This document shows, piece after piece, positions 1 to 8,523 of a stretch of DNA of 64,000 nucleotides. The first letter of the stretch is position 1. Each line of letters starts with the position of its first letter. Under the pieces are notes generated by a model, which ran no database searches, was not told the DNA's origin, and saw only the letters and a list, made by a program, of their open reading frames with translations. Source of the stretch: JAJPHW01 sp963771505 (GTDB taxonomy: Bacteria; Acidobacteriota; Terriglobia; Terriglobales; Acidobacteriaceae); contig CAVYTO010000006.1 of NCBI GenBank assembly GCA_963771505.1, positions 124,001 through 188,000 of the forward strand. The letters run 5' to 3'. Made by a program: the position numbers and the translations under genes.

Positions 1-507
1 AAATTGGTGGCCGCGAATACCGGAGCGTTTGACTTGGCCCAGGGTGCCGGGTCAGGCAACGGTACTGGCGGAACGAAAGGCATCAAAGGCACCGTGGCGA
101 GTGCCGGGTTCGGAAATGGAGTAGTCCAACCCGGGCAGGGCGACGGCCGCGCGAACGGACGCGGGATTCAGACTTCCGGATTTGGTTCCACCGAGGTGGC
201 ACAGAACAAAGCGCGCACGATCGATGCAGCAGCTGCAACCACAACGGTGGAAATCGTTTACAAGCCTAATCCGGCATATACCGATGAAGCGCGGCAATTG
301 CAGTTGCAGGGAGAAGTTTTGCTGGAAGTTTCTTTCGGCGCGGACGGTAGATTGCAAGTGGAACGGGTGGTCCGCGGACTAGGGCACGGTCTCGATGAAG
401 CAGCCATTGTTGCCACTAACAAGATCAAATTCAAGCCTGCTTTACGCAGCGGCATAGCCGTAGATTCGACGGCGGTAGTGCATGTCGTATTTCAATTGGC
501 GATGTAA
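1..507 (+). CDS. TonB C-terminal domain protein (5' end outside window)
   Basis: The reading frame is open from the first base, so the start lies upstream and this is a C-terminal part. The first ~80 visible residues are rich in Gly, Ala and Asn and look like a flexible linker. The last ~85 residues have the TonB C-terminal fold pattern: a KPNPAYTDEARQLQLQGEV block, then a strand ending in VVRGLGHGLDEAAI and a final KFKPALRSG...VVHVVFQ strand. Such proteins either transfer proton-motive energy to TonB-dependent outer-membrane receptors or use the domain as a periplasmic module. The missing N-terminus (membrane anchor or signal peptide) would decide between these. It is followed 19 bp later by the M48 peptidase gene on the same strand, suggesting co-transcription. 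Confidence 0.85.
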   Translation, partial: KLVAANTGAFDLAQGAGSGNGTGGTKGIKGTVASAGFGNGVVQPGQGDGRANGRGIQTSGFGSTEVAQNKARTIDAAAATTTVEIVYKPNPAYTDEARQLQLQGEVLLEVSFGADGRLQVERVVRGLGHGLDEAAIVATNKIKFKPALRSGIAVDSTAVVHVVFQLAM

Positions 508-526
508 GGGAAATAGAGAGGATTTC

Positions 527-2302
527 ATGCGCATTTTTTGCAGTCAGATCTTCACGGCCTTATTGCTGGCATCAACAGCTGCAGTAGCGCAACAGGGTTC
601 GGATGCCGGCGTAACTGTGCCGGCACATGGCGCCGCGGCGCCCGCGGCGGTCCAGAGCGCTTCCGCGCAAACGTCGAGCGCGCCGAAACTGCCGCAACTG
701 GCACCGCCCAGCACTATGGATCAGGTGGTCGATCGCGCCATCGCACGCGAGAAAGCACTGATGGCTTACTTGAAGGATCGCACGCCGCTGGTCGAAACCT
801 ATCTTCAGAATTTGCAGCCGGATCCTGCGTTGGGTGCGGTGCCGAAAGAAGATCACTATTTCCTCGGCCGCATGGATATGGGCGAGTCTGTCGATCGTCG
901 CGATTATCTGTCCAAAGAAGCCAGCCTCGAAAGCACCCTCTTAGGTGGCGTCACGAAGCTGTTCAAGTTCGAGTACCGTCCTATGGGATTTTCGTGGATG
1001 GTGTATGCCGACCGCTGGGATTTCGACCGCCAGCACTACACATTCAAATATGTACGCCGAGAATTTTTAGGCGATGTCCGCTGCCTTGTTTTTGACGTGA
1101 CTCCGTCAAAGAGCTCGGAGCGCGGACGCTTCCTCGGCCGCGTCTGGGTGGAAGACCAGGATTACAACATCGTCCGCCTCAATGGCACTTACTCGGGACG
1201 CTCGACACGCAACGTGTTCTTCCACATGGACAGCTGGCGCCTGAATCTGGTTCCGGGCTATTGGGTGCCGGCTTACATTTACAGCGAGGAAGGCGATTTC
1301 AGTTACGGAGGCAAAGACAAGAATGCCTTCAAGGCCCAGAGCCGCATCTGGGGTTATAACGTAACCAAGGATGAAAAAGAAGACGAACTTTCTCAAATCA
1401 AAGTTGACGCAGTTAAAGACGAAAGCGTCGCTTCACAGGACGCTTCCCCGCTTGAGGCGCAGCGGGAATGGCAACAGCAAGCTGAAGACAATGTAATCGC
1501 GCGTCTGCAACAATCCGGACTTATTGCTCCTGAAGGCGACGTCGACAAGGTCCTTGCTACCGTCATCAACAACCTCGCCGTCACCAACAACATTGACCTG
1601 CCGCGGCCCGCGCGTGCGCGCGTAATGCTCACCTCACCGCTCGAGACCTTCAGCGTCGGCAATACCATCATCGTTAGCCGTGGTCTGATTGACGTCCTGC
1701 CGGATGAAGCCAGCCTCGCGATGGTCCTTTCTCACGAACTGGCGCACATCGTGCTGGGCCACAACCTGGGCAGCCGCTACGCCTTCAACGACCGCATGCT
1801 GTTTTCCGACGAATCCACTTATTCAAACCTCGGCTTCCGCCACAACCCGGAAGAAGAAGCGGCTGCGGAAAAGAAGTCTATGGAACTCCTGAAGAACTCG
1901 CCGTATGGCCAGAAACTGGATACGGCTGAACTGTTCCTCAAAGAGCTTCAAGTGCGGGCTCCGGCGCTTTCAGCGTTACTGACCCCGCACCTGGGCAATG
2001 AACTCGTCGACGGAAACCACCAACTGGCGCGCTTCGCTGAGCTGGCAAAGCAAGGTCCGGCACTCGACCCCAGCAAAGTCAACCAAATTGCAGCGTTGCC
2101 GCTGGGCGGACGAGTCAAACTAAATCCGTGGGACGACCGCGTCGACCTCATCAAAGCAGCGCCGGTCGCGATCATGACCGCGCGGGACAAGATGCCGCTC
2201 GAAGTCACGCCGTTCTTTCCGCATCTCACCCGTTTCGCTACACCCGACACGTCGAGTGGCACCGCAACCGCAGCCAACGACTCGCCGAACAATACCAACT
2301 AG
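527..2302 (+). CDS. Secreted M48-family zinc metallopeptidase
   Basis: The ATG at 527 is preferred over the upstream in-frame extension: it follows a purine-rich AGAGAGGA site and begins a clear signal peptide (MRIFCSQIFTALLLAS, cleavage likely near AVAQQ). Residues ~100-290 resemble a LolA/RseB-like lipoprotein-sorting fold (aromatic-rich beta strands). The C-terminal half carries the M48 zinc signature HELAH (about residues 403-407) followed by VLGH, with a downstream Glu-rich helix (EEEAAAEKKSMELL) that would supply the third zinc ligand. M48 periplasmic proteases act in envelope protein quality control. At about 591 aa it is longer than BepA-type enzymes because of the N-terminal domain. 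Substrate unknown. Confidence 0.9.
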   Translation: MRIFCSQIFTALLLASTAAVAQQGSDAGVTVPAHGAAAPAAVQSASAQTSSAPKLPQLAPPSTMDQVVDRAIAREKALMAYLKDRTPLVETYLQNLQPDPALGAVPKEDHYFLGRMDMGESVDRRDYLSKEASLESTLLGGVTKLFKFEYRPMGFSWMVYADRWDFDRQHYTFKYVRREFLGDVRCLVFDVTPSKSSERGRFLGRVWVEDQDYNIVRLNGTYSGRSTRNVFFHMDSWRLNLVPGYWVPAYIYSEEGDFSYGGKDKNAFKAQSRIWGYNVTKDEKEDELSQIKVDAVKDESVASQDASPLEAQREWQQQAEDNVIARLQQSGLIAPEGDVDKVLATVINNLAVTNNIDLPRPARARVMLTSPLETFSVGNTIIVSRGLIDVLPDEASLAMVLSHELAHIVLGHNLGSRYAFNDRMLFSDESTYSNLGFRHNPEEEAAAEKKSMELLKNSPYGQKLDTAELFLKELQVRAPALSALLTPHLGNELVDGNHQLARFAELAKQGPALDPSKVNQIAALPLGGRVKLNPWDDRVDLIKAAPVAIMTARDKMPLEVTPFFPHLTRFATPDTSSGTATAANDSPNNTN

Positions 2303-2359
2303 TTCGCGATCACAACATCGAGGGCGGCATTCACGCCGTCTCGCCAAGGTGCAGGAAGC

Positions 2360-2394
2360 AAAGCCGGATTGGAAGCAATTCCACTCCGGCCTTT
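2360..2394. terminator. Hairpin between convergent genes
   Basis: AAAGCCGGATTGGAA and TTCCACTCCGGCCTTT form a near-perfect 15-bp stem around a GCAA tetraloop, with one bulge and one mismatch. It lies between the stop of the M48 gene on the plus strand and the end of dinB on the minus strand, the usual place for a bidirectional terminator. The flanking A and T runs are short, so termination strength is uncertain. Confidence 0.55.
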
Positions 2395-2412
2395 GTGCGT
2401 AAGGACGAACCC

Positions 2413-3663
2413 CTAGGACTTTTGTTTACTTTTGCTCCCCGGCAATGCTGCCGGATTCTCGTGGGCCTTTTCGCGGAACGCGCCTTTCATGCCGGAGGCC
2501 AGTCCTACGCTTTTTTCTCCGAACTTGTCGCGCATGCGGTCGGCGGCGACCATGGCCTGCTGCCAGCGTTTGCGTTGGCCGTCTTCGAGAAAGTTCGCTT
2601 GGACCGAGTCCTCGCCAAACGAAGAAGCCTGCACGCCCAACAAACGTACCTGCGCGCCCTTCCGCCAATTCTTTCGGAATAACATTCTGATCTCGCCGAA
2701 GATTTCGGTATCCAGCTGAGTCGGCTCAGGCAAGGTGTAGGCACGCGTTATGGTGGTGAAGTCTTTGTAGCGCAATTTCAGTTGCAACGTCTTCGCCTTC
2801 AGGTCTCCCTCTCTCAAGCGGCGTCCCACCATTTCCGCGAGGCGCATCAGCGTGGATTCGAGCTGCGCAACGTCCGCCGTATCTTCGTTGTAAGTGTGCT
2901 CGTGGCTGACGGACTTCGGCGCAGAATTCTCGCCCACCTCGGAATCAAACCATCCGCCAGCGTCTTCGCCGCGCGCTTTGCCTGCCAGCGCGAGTCCCCA
3001 CTTGCCGAAGTGTTCTGCGAGGTAAGCATCGTCAAAGCGAGTCAGATCGCCGACTCGACGGATGCCAAGGTCGTGCAAAGTTTTTTCCGTGACTTTGCCT
3101 ACCCCCGGAATGTCGCGCACGTCGAGCGGCGCGAGAAATTTTGCCTCTTCGCCGGGGATGGCCCACAGCACGCCGTGGGGTTTGGCCTTGGCCGACGACA
3201 CTTTTGCCACCACCCTCGAGCTGCCGATCCCGATAGAACAGTTCAATTGAGTTTCGGCTTTAACCTTGCGATGAAGCTGATCGGCGGCCTTGAGCGGAGG
3301 TCCATGCAGACGCTCCGTTCCCGTCATATCAAGATAGGCTTCATCGATGGAGGCCATTTCCACAAGCGGCGAAAACGAACAGAGGACGCGATGAACTTTC
3401 ACCGAACATTCCTGGTAGCGTTCCGGGTGACCGTTTACGAAAATCGCATGCGGACACAATTTTTCGGCGGTGCGCAGGGGCATGGCGGAATGTACTCCGA
3501 ACTTGCGCGCTTCGTAGGAAGCGGCCGCCACGACGCCGCGCTCGCCGCGCTGGCCGCCGACGACCACCGCCTTGCCACGCAGCTCGGGATCGAACAGTTC
3601 TTCCACGGACACAAAGAATGCGTCCATATCGACGTGGAAAATGGTTCGTTGAAATGACGCCAT
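2413..3663 (-). CDS. dinB: DNA polymerase IV (Y-family translesion polymerase)
   Basis: Y-family polymerase of 416 aa. The N-terminal palm motif HVDMDAFFVSVEE supplies the first catalytic Asp. The second catalytic motif, SIDEAYLDMT, gives the Asp-Glu pair. GIGSSRVVAKVSSAKAKP is the conserved Y-family motif, and DIPGVGKVTEKTLHDLGI is the thumb helix-hairpin-helix. A little-finger domain follows with a basic, poorly conserved tail. The enzyme carries out error-prone bypass of damaged template without proofreading. No beta-clamp peptide is obvious at the extreme C-terminus. The gene lies 24 bp downstream of glgA on the same strand; there is no functional link that I know of. I saw no LexA-type operator upstream, though the gene may be read from the glgA promoter. 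Confidence 0.95.
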   Translation of the reverse strand: MASFQRTIFHVDMDAFFVSVEELFDPELRGKAVVVGGQRGERGVVAAASYEARKFGVHSAMPLRTAEKLCPHAIFVNGHPERYQECSVKVHRVLCSFSPLVEMASIDEAYLDMTGTERLHGPPLKAADQLHRKVKAETQLNCSIGIGSSRVVAKVSSAKAKPHGVLWAIPGEEAKFLAPLDVRDIPGVGKVTEKTLHDLGIRRVGDLTRFDDAYLAEHFGKWGLALAGKARGEDAGGWFDSEVGENSAPKSVSHEHTYNEDTADVAQLESTLMRLAEMVGRRLREGDLKAKTLQLKLRYKDFTTITRAYTLPEPTQLDTEIFGEIRMLFRKNWRKGAQVRLLGVQASSFGEDSVQANFLEDGQRKRWQQAMVAADRMRDKFGEKSVGLASGMKGAFREKAHENPAALPGSKSKQKS

Positions 3664-3687
3664 GACTCTCTACTTTTGCGGGACGGC

Positions 3688-5154
3688 CTACGCAGGCGAC
3701 ACCGGCAGTTCCCGCGCCTGACGTGCCCGTTCATATACTTTGACGTATTCGCGAGCCGACACCGTCCATGAAAATTCCTTCTTCATTCCGTTGCGCATCA
3801 GGGTCTGCCAGGTATCCGGTTCGCGGTAGGCGTCGAGCGCATGCTTGATGACCAGCAAGAACGATTCTGCATTGTAGTCGGCAAACTTGAATCCCGTGCC
3901 CTTGCGCGTTCGCGAATCGAAGGGTTCGATGGTGTCGTCCAGTCCACCAGTCGCGCGGACAACCGGGACAGTCCCATATTTCAGGCTGTAAATCTGATTG
4001 AGACCGCAAGGCTCATAGCGGGATGGCATAAGAAACATATCGCTGCCCGCCTCGATTTTGTGGGCCATGGCGTTGTCATAGCCGATCTTGAGTCCGAACT
4101 TGGCGGGAAAAAGTTTTTGGATGCGCTGGAACATCTCTTCGTAACGTTTCTCCCCGCTGCCCAGCACGACCATGCAAACATCTTCTTGTGCCAAGCGGTC
4201 GATGATTTGCGCGATCAGGTCGAAACCTTTCTGTCCAGCGAAGCGCGACACGATCCCAATCAATGGCGTACGTTTGCCTGCTGGGGCCAAAGCGAATTCC
4301 TTCAGCAAATCCTGTTTACATGCGGTCTTTCCTTCCAGATCTTTCGGCGTGTAGTTGGCCGCGACAAATTTGTCTTTTGCCGGGTCCCATAGGTCGTAGT
4401 CGACACCGTTGAGAATTCCGACCAGCGACGCCGCCCGGTCTCGCAGCGCTCCTTCAAGCCCGAAACCATACTCGGCGGTTTGAATTTCGCGAGCGTACTT
4501 GCGGCTCACCGTAGTCACAAAATCCGCGTAGGCGACGCCGCCTTTCAGGAAGTTCACGCTGCCGAAGAATTCCATCTTTGACATTGTGAATAAATCCCAG
4601 GGAAGCGTCAGCAGCGGCAGGGTCTCCGGCGCGAAGACTCCCTGATATCCGACGTTGTGGATCGTCAAAACCGAAGCGGCATCGCGCAACGCCGGATCCT
4701 CAGCATATTGAGACTTTAGAAGCACCGGAATCAACGCTGTCTGCCAATCGTGGCAGTGAAACAAGTCGGGAACCCCGAGAATCTTCGACGCTTCCAGCAC
4801 CGCCCGGGAAAGCATCGCAAATCGTTCCGCATTGTCGGGATAATCGCCGACCGCGCTGCCGTAGATGCCTGGGCGATCAAAGAAGAGCGGGTAATCCACG
4901 AAATAGTGACGGACACCCTGAATCTTTCCGCCATCAAGAATCGAGCAGAAGCGATATTGGTCGTCGAACGGGATCGTCAGGCTGTGGATGATTGTTTCTG
5001 GCGAATCCAGACGAGTGTCGCGATACTTGGGGACGAAAACGCTAACGTCGTGGCCCGCGTGGGCTAATGCCTGCGGCAGCGCGCCCATAACGTCGGCCAA
5101 TCCGCCGGTCTTTGAATAAGGGATGCATTCCGACGCGGCGAATACAATGTGCAT
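3688..5154 (-). CDS. glgA: Glycogen synthase (ADP-glucose type, GT5)
   Basis: Bacterial/plant starch synthase family, 488 aa, full length. The N-terminal ADP-glucose-binding motif KTGGLADVMGALP sits at residues ~16-28. The catalytic-domain blocks HCHDWQTALIPVLLK, TIHNVGYQGVF and the C-terminal PSRYEPCGLNQIYSLKYGTVPVVRATGGL (given here in family terms; the Glu of the YEPCG block is the conserved active-site residue) are all present. It extends alpha-1,4-glucan chains from ADP-glucose in the cytosol. The start ATG at 5154 begins the canonical MHIVFAASE. It is divergent from rsmA with an 87-bp gap that must hold both promoters. No glgB, glgC or glgP is in the window. Confidence 0.96.
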   Translation of the reverse strand: MHIVFAASECIPYSKTGGLADVMGALPQALAHAGHDVSVFVPKYRDTRLDSPETIIHSLTIPFDDQYRFCSILDGGKIQGVRHYFVDYPLFFDRPGIYGSAVGDYPDNAERFAMLSRAVLEASKILGVPDLFHCHDWQTALIPVLLKSQYAEDPALRDAASVLTIHNVGYQGVFAPETLPLLTLPWDLFTMSKMEFFGSVNFLKGGVAYADFVTTVSRKYAREIQTAEYGFGLEGALRDRAASLVGILNGVDYDLWDPAKDKFVAANYTPKDLEGKTACKQDLLKEFALAPAGKRTPLIGIVSRFAGQKGFDLIAQIIDRLAQEDVCMVVLGSGEKRYEEMFQRIQKLFPAKFGLKIGYDNAMAHKIEAGSDMFLMPSRYEPCGLNQIYSLKYGTVPVVRATGGLDDTIEPFDSRTRKGTGFKFADYNAESFLLVIKHALDAYREPDTWQTLMRNGMKKEFSWTVSAREYVKVYERARQARELPVSPA

Positions 5155-5241
5155 TGTGTGGGGCTTCTCCCGAGGACGCCAGCCATCCGTCCACGCTATG
5201 ATGGAAGGCCCAGTTTAAAGCCGGGAAGAGAGAGGGTCAAC

Positions 5242-6096
5242 GTGCCAAAAGCTGCCGCAGAACCGAAGCGCAAGCCGAAACTCGGCCAGCACTTCCTTAT
5301 CGACGATTCGGCGTCGCTACGCATCGTTGAAGCGCTGGGAAATGTCTCGCAAAGCACGGTGCTCGAAATTGGTCCCGGCAAAGGCGTTCTGACGGAAATA
5401 TTGGCAAAACGCACGCGCCGTTTAATCGCCATTGAGACCGATCGAGTGCTGGCTGCCCAGCTCCGCATGGCATTTGCTCTCGCCCCACATGTCGAGATCA
5501 TCGAAGGCGATATCACAGCCATCGATTTCGATACGATTTTTGGGCCAAAGCCGGGACTCTCGCGGCCCGGGATCGAGCTGCAACTTGAGCCTGTGAGCGT
5601 GATCGGCAACCTGCCCTACGCCCTCACTTCGGAAATTTTGCTGCGTCTTTTCGCTTATCGCAAATATTTCAACACCATGGTGCTGATGGTGCAGCGCGAG
5701 GTCGCGGACCGCTTGGCCGCGCCTTCGGGGAAAAGCGACTATGGACTACTGTCGGCAACGGCCCAACTTTACGCGCACGTGGACAAGCTTTTTACTTTGC
5801 CGCCGGACGCATTTTCACCGCCGCCGAAAGTGCATTCCACTGTTGTTCGTTTGACGATGGCACCGAGGCTGGAGGCATTGGGCGTTCCCGAGCTCCCTTT
5901 TGTCGATTTTTTGAAGTTAAGCTTCAGCCAAAAGCGGAAAACGCTGGTCAACAACCTGAAACCATCGTACCCGTTGAACGTGCTGAAACCCGCCATGGCA
6001 GCGGCAAGCATTTCAGCTGCCGCGCGTGCTGAAGTGTTGACGTTAGAGCAGAGCGCAGATTTGTTCCGTTCGCTACAAGGGAACCGTTCAAGCTGA
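5242..6096 (+). CDS. rsmA: 16S rRNA dimethyladenosine transferase
   Basis: RsmA/KsgA dimethylates two adjacent adenosines in the 3' terminal hairpin of 16S rRNA during 30S maturation, using S-adenosylmethionine. Visible signatures are KLGQHFLIDD at the N-terminus, the SAM-binding loop EIGPGKGVLTEIL, the acidic EIEGD-type strand (VEIIEGDITAID) and the catalytic NLPYALTSEILL (NLPY). The C-terminal helical domain has FSQKRKTLVNNL. The GTG at 5242 is preferred: it follows GAGAGAGGGT and puts the conserved LGQHF about 14 residues in. An upstream ATG at 5149 would add 31 unconserved residues overlapping the glgA start. It converges on the next gene with only 18 bp between. Confidence 0.95.
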   Translation: MPKAAAEPKRKPKLGQHFLIDDSASLRIVEALGNVSQSTVLEIGPGKGVLTEILAKRTRRLIAIETDRVLAAQLRMAFALAPHVEIIEGDITAIDFDTIFGPKPGLSRPGIELQLEPVSVIGNLPYALTSEILLRLFAYRKYFNTMVLMVQREVADRLAAPSGKSDYGLLSATAQLYAHVDKLFTLPPDAFSPPPKVHSTVVRLTMAPRLEALGVPELPFVDFLKLSFSQKRKTLVNNLKPSYPLNVLKPAMAAASISAAARAEVLTLEQSADLFRSLQGNRSS

Positions 6097-6114
6097 AGAA
6101 TCCGTATGCAAGTG

Positions 6115-7335
6115 CTACTTCCCCACTGCCGCGCTGGCGGCAGGAGCCGTCCGAGAAAACACCGTGCCGTGCGCGAACGCGTCGCCCTTGAATCCGTGCG
6201 GCCAGGTCTTGCCATCCATGCTCACGCCCGCTTTGTCACTCCCCGGATCTCGAAACTTCTCGTCGAGCTTTAAACCTCCAGTCTGCGGATCGAACATAAA
6301 AACGAACAAGCGGCGATCTCCCTTTTCGTCGGAGTTGAGGACGACGCGATGGCCTTCCTGGTCGGCGGAAATCCAATGCGGCATCTGCTTATCGTCCAGC
6401 GTGACGCGCGAGACTTCCTTCACCTGAGTGAGATCGGCGATGTCGTAAGCCACCAGCGCGTGCACCGAAGTCTCCGCCTGAAGCCAGTAGTGGCCGATGC
6501 GGGCGGGCACGCCACACTCTTCCCCGTCGAAGGTTTTCACGTGCCGCGCTGACGGATGGTCGGTGTCGATGCCTTCCATCTTGTACAAGCCGCACGAGAA
6601 CGTGTGGATAAGAACAGTTTTGCCGTCCGCCAACAACAACGGCTCGCCGGGATAATTCTGCTCTTTGCCGCTCGGTCCGGGCGGCAAGATGACGGTCTTC
6701 AGCAGCTTTAAATCGGAAAGCCGCCACACCTGCACTGTGCGGCTGGTGCCGTCTTTACCGTGCATGGCCGTGTTGGTGCTCACAATGCGGTCGAGCGCCG
6801 GAACCATGACCAAACTGTAAGGACGAATCAATTCACCCTTGGCGGAAGCATCCATCGCGCTGCCGCTGCGGATCACGCGCCCGCGCTCGTCCATCTCGAC
6901 GATTCCGCCGCCGTCGGCTGTGGGCCCGTGCCCGCCGTGATACTGAAAGCTGGCTAGAACCAGGTCGTCCGGCATGCGAACGTAGGTATGAGGATGCATG
7001 TAGTCATTCAGGTCGCCAAAGGACGTGGCGATCGCGGGATGCAGCGGTTGGGTGAGATCAAACAAGATCGTGCGGCCGCTTTCGAAAGCGTTGGCCAGCA
7101 GAAATCCGTCAGCCGGCATTTGCGCTTCGGTATGATGCGGCTTCCCATACGGGCCGGGAACAGCCACCGACGCCACGACTTCGCCGTAATGCGGAGACTT
7201 GGGGTCGGCGTCGATCACCGCGAGAAAGTCGCTGCTTTTCTTGGCCACGTCGCCGGACCAGGCAAAGAGATAGGAATTACTTTGGGCGTGCAGGCTCGCG
7301 GCGGCAAAGAGCAAAAGAAATACCAGTTTACGCAT
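6115..7335 (-). CDS. Secreted selenium-binding-protein-like beta-propeller
   Basis: A 406-aa protein starting with a clear signal peptide (MRKLVFLLLFAAASLHAQ). The body resembles the SBP56/methanethiol oxidase family at low similarity. Shared blocks are FLAVIDADPKSPHYGEVV, a GKPHHTEAQMP histidine motif, a strand FESGRTILFDLTQPLHP, and HPHTYVRMPDDLVLASFQY followed by a Gly/His-rich loop. In the known family these segments form a beta-propeller with metal-binding histidines, and some members oxidise methanethiol. Function here is inferred only from fold-level similarity, and a generic secreted propeller is equally possible. It runs in the same direction as the upstream ICMT-like gene, separated by 33 bp, so the two may be co-transcribed. 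Confidence 0.7.
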   Translation of the reverse strand: MRKLVFLLLFAAASLHAQSNSYLFAWSGDVAKKSSDFLAVIDADPKSPHYGEVVASVAVPGPYGKPHHTEAQMPADGFLLANAFESGRTILFDLTQPLHPAIATSFGDLNDYMHPHTYVRMPDDLVLASFQYHGGHGPTADGGGIVEMDERGRVIRSGSAMDASAKGELIRPYSLVMVPALDRIVSTNTAMHGKDGTSRTVQVWRLSDLKLLKTVILPPGPSGKEQNYPGEPLLLADGKTVLIHTFSCGLYKMEGIDTDHPSARHVKTFDGEECGVPARIGHYWLQAETSVHALVAYDIADLTQVKEVSRVTLDDKQMPHWISADQEGHRVVLNSDEKGDRRLFVFMFDPQTGGLKLDEKFRDPGSDKAGVSMDGKTWPHGFKGDAFAHGTVFSRTAPAASAAVGK

Positions 7336-7368
7336 GCCAGATAGCTTGAGGCCGACTGCGAAGACCTG

Positions 7369-8049
7369 TCAAATCCCGCGAGTGGATGCTTGCCGAATCA
7401 GGCGCGGAATTAGCGCTCCGACGCTATTGCGATATTGCTCGAACGTTTCGCCGAATTCCTGCTTGAGCAAAGCGTCTTCGTTCCTAATTCGAATCGTCAC
7501 GAACGTCGCAGTGACGGCGAGAATTGGCCACACAAGGGCGCTCCCAAACACGAGCGCGAAACCGGGCGCTGCCAGTAAAAGGCTCAGGTAGAGCGGGTGA
7601 CGCACATAGGCGTAGATCCCAGAACGGACCAGTTCGTGATTTTCCTGCAAAGTTGCGTAGGCGCTGAATTGTTTGCCCAAGCGAGCCATTGCGAGAATAC
7701 GCACAACCATACCGACCGTACATAGCAGCAATCCGGCATCGCGAAATGCAGCACTTCGGTAGATGGAAAGAATATGTCTGCGATCCGCGAAAGGAAGAAA
7801 CCAAATCAGCGCTAGCGACGCGACTGCTAAAGCGCCAAGTGTGAACGACTGGTTTGCGACAGGCAGTCGGCCGCGTTTGAGGACGTCGAGATCAAGCCGG
7901 AGAATCATAGCCAAGACTGAGGCCACCGCGATCAGAATCAGAACGCCGAGGCGCGCGGGATTAACAAAATATTCGCGCCACGCGTCGAAACCCCATCCAA
8001 GCAAAATAGCGGAGACGGCCAACGCGGCAGGAATGACGACGCTAAGCAA
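7369..8049 (-). CDS. ICMT/PEMT-family membrane methyltransferase
   Basis: A 226-aa integral membrane protein with about five hydrophobic segments. The C-terminal half carries the isoprenylcysteine carboxyl methyltransferase-like signature: YVRHPLYLSLLL, then a hydrophobic helix, then a Glu-containing tail (RNEDALLKQEFGETFEQY). Bacterial members of this family methylate small lipid-like substrates or are uncharacterised; true prenylated-protein substrates are not expected. The predicted start is TTG at 8049; no strong Shine-Dalgarno is visible, so the start could be further in. It precedes the selenium-binding-like gene on the same strand. Confidence 0.8.
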   Translation of the reverse strand: MLSVVIPAALAVSAILLGWGFDAWREYFVNPARLGVLILIAVASVLAMILRLDLDVLKRGRLPVANQSFTLGALAVASLALIWFLPFADRRHILSIYRSAAFRDAGLLLCTVGMVVRILAMARLGKQFSAYATLQENHELVRSGIYAYVRHPLYLSLLLAAPGFALVFGSALVWPILAVTATFVTIRIRNEDALLKQEFGETFEQYRNSVGALIPRLIRQASTRGI

Positions 8050-8115
8050 GGTCTGGTTCGCTGGTAAAGTGGAAGTAACCAGAATTAAAAGTATGCAGAA
8101 TTAAGGGAGCAGTCA

Positions 8116-8244
8116 ATGATCTTGCGGAAACGTAATCCTGCCGTTCCAGCTTTGGCTAGCGGCTGTCTCGTCCGGCTATTCCTGCTTCCGTTGTGGATCG
8201 TGCTTTTGCCGGTCACGATCGTTGCGCGCAAGTTCCGCTTGTAG
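8116..8244 (+). CDS. Possible 42-aa single-span membrane protein
   Basis: A short frame begins at ATG 8116 behind an excellent Shine-Dalgarno (AAGGGAG, with six bases between GGAG and ATG) and stops at 8242-8244. It encodes a basic N-terminus (MILRKRNP) followed by a hydrophobic stretch (CLVRLFLLPLWIVLLPV) and a basic tail (ARKFRL). That is the layout of a small inner-membrane protein. It is divergent from the ICMT-like gene with a 66-bp gap. I do not recognise a family. The ribosome binding site and composition support it, but chance cannot be excluded at this size. Confidence 0.45.
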   Translation: MILRKRNPAVPALASGCLVRLFLLPLWIVLLPVTIVARKFRL

Positions 8245-8253
8245 CCTTCCGCG

Positions 8254-8523
8254 TTAATTCTCGAGCGCGGACGGTCCAGCCTGCGCTTCAATTTCAGCAG
8301 GAGCTTCCACGGCAGCGACGACACTGTCGTCCGATGCGACTGACGCGGCCAAATTCGGCTCGAGCACGCGCGCGGCTTTTGCGAAGGCGCGAGACGCGTT
8401 GTGTCCAGCCATGTGTTTCAGCATGTCGGTGGCGGCTTGCAGCCGGTTCTCGAACATTACGTTGATGCGAATTGCGTGGCCGCAATCCTTGCAGGTCATG
8501 GAGTCGCCAGTTGTGATGTACAT
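8254..8523 (-). CDS. Small hypothetical protein with CxxC motif
   Basis: An 89-aa frame beginning MYITTGDSMTCKDCGHAIRI. The CKDCGH motif resembles half of a zinc ribbon. The following helix (NRLQAATDMLKHMAGHNAS) contains histidines that could complete a metal site. The C-terminal third is Ala/Val/Glu-rich and probably disordered. An alternative start is the Met at residue 9. I do not recognise the family. It is convergent with the small membrane ORF at 8116, 9 bp away. Codon use looks coding-like in the first 60 residues. Confidence 0.55.
   Translation of the reverse strand: MYITTGDSMTCKDCGHAIRINVMFENRLQAATDMLKHMAGHNASRAFAKAARVLEPNLAASVASDDSVVAAVEAPAEIEAQAGPSALEN

Noticed and set aside
2782..3657. 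291-codon plus-strand frame opposite dinB
   Set aside because: It is antisense to a full-length dinB with all catalytic motifs; composition and lack of a Shine-Dalgarno or recognisable domain mark it as a shadow of GC-rich coding sequence.
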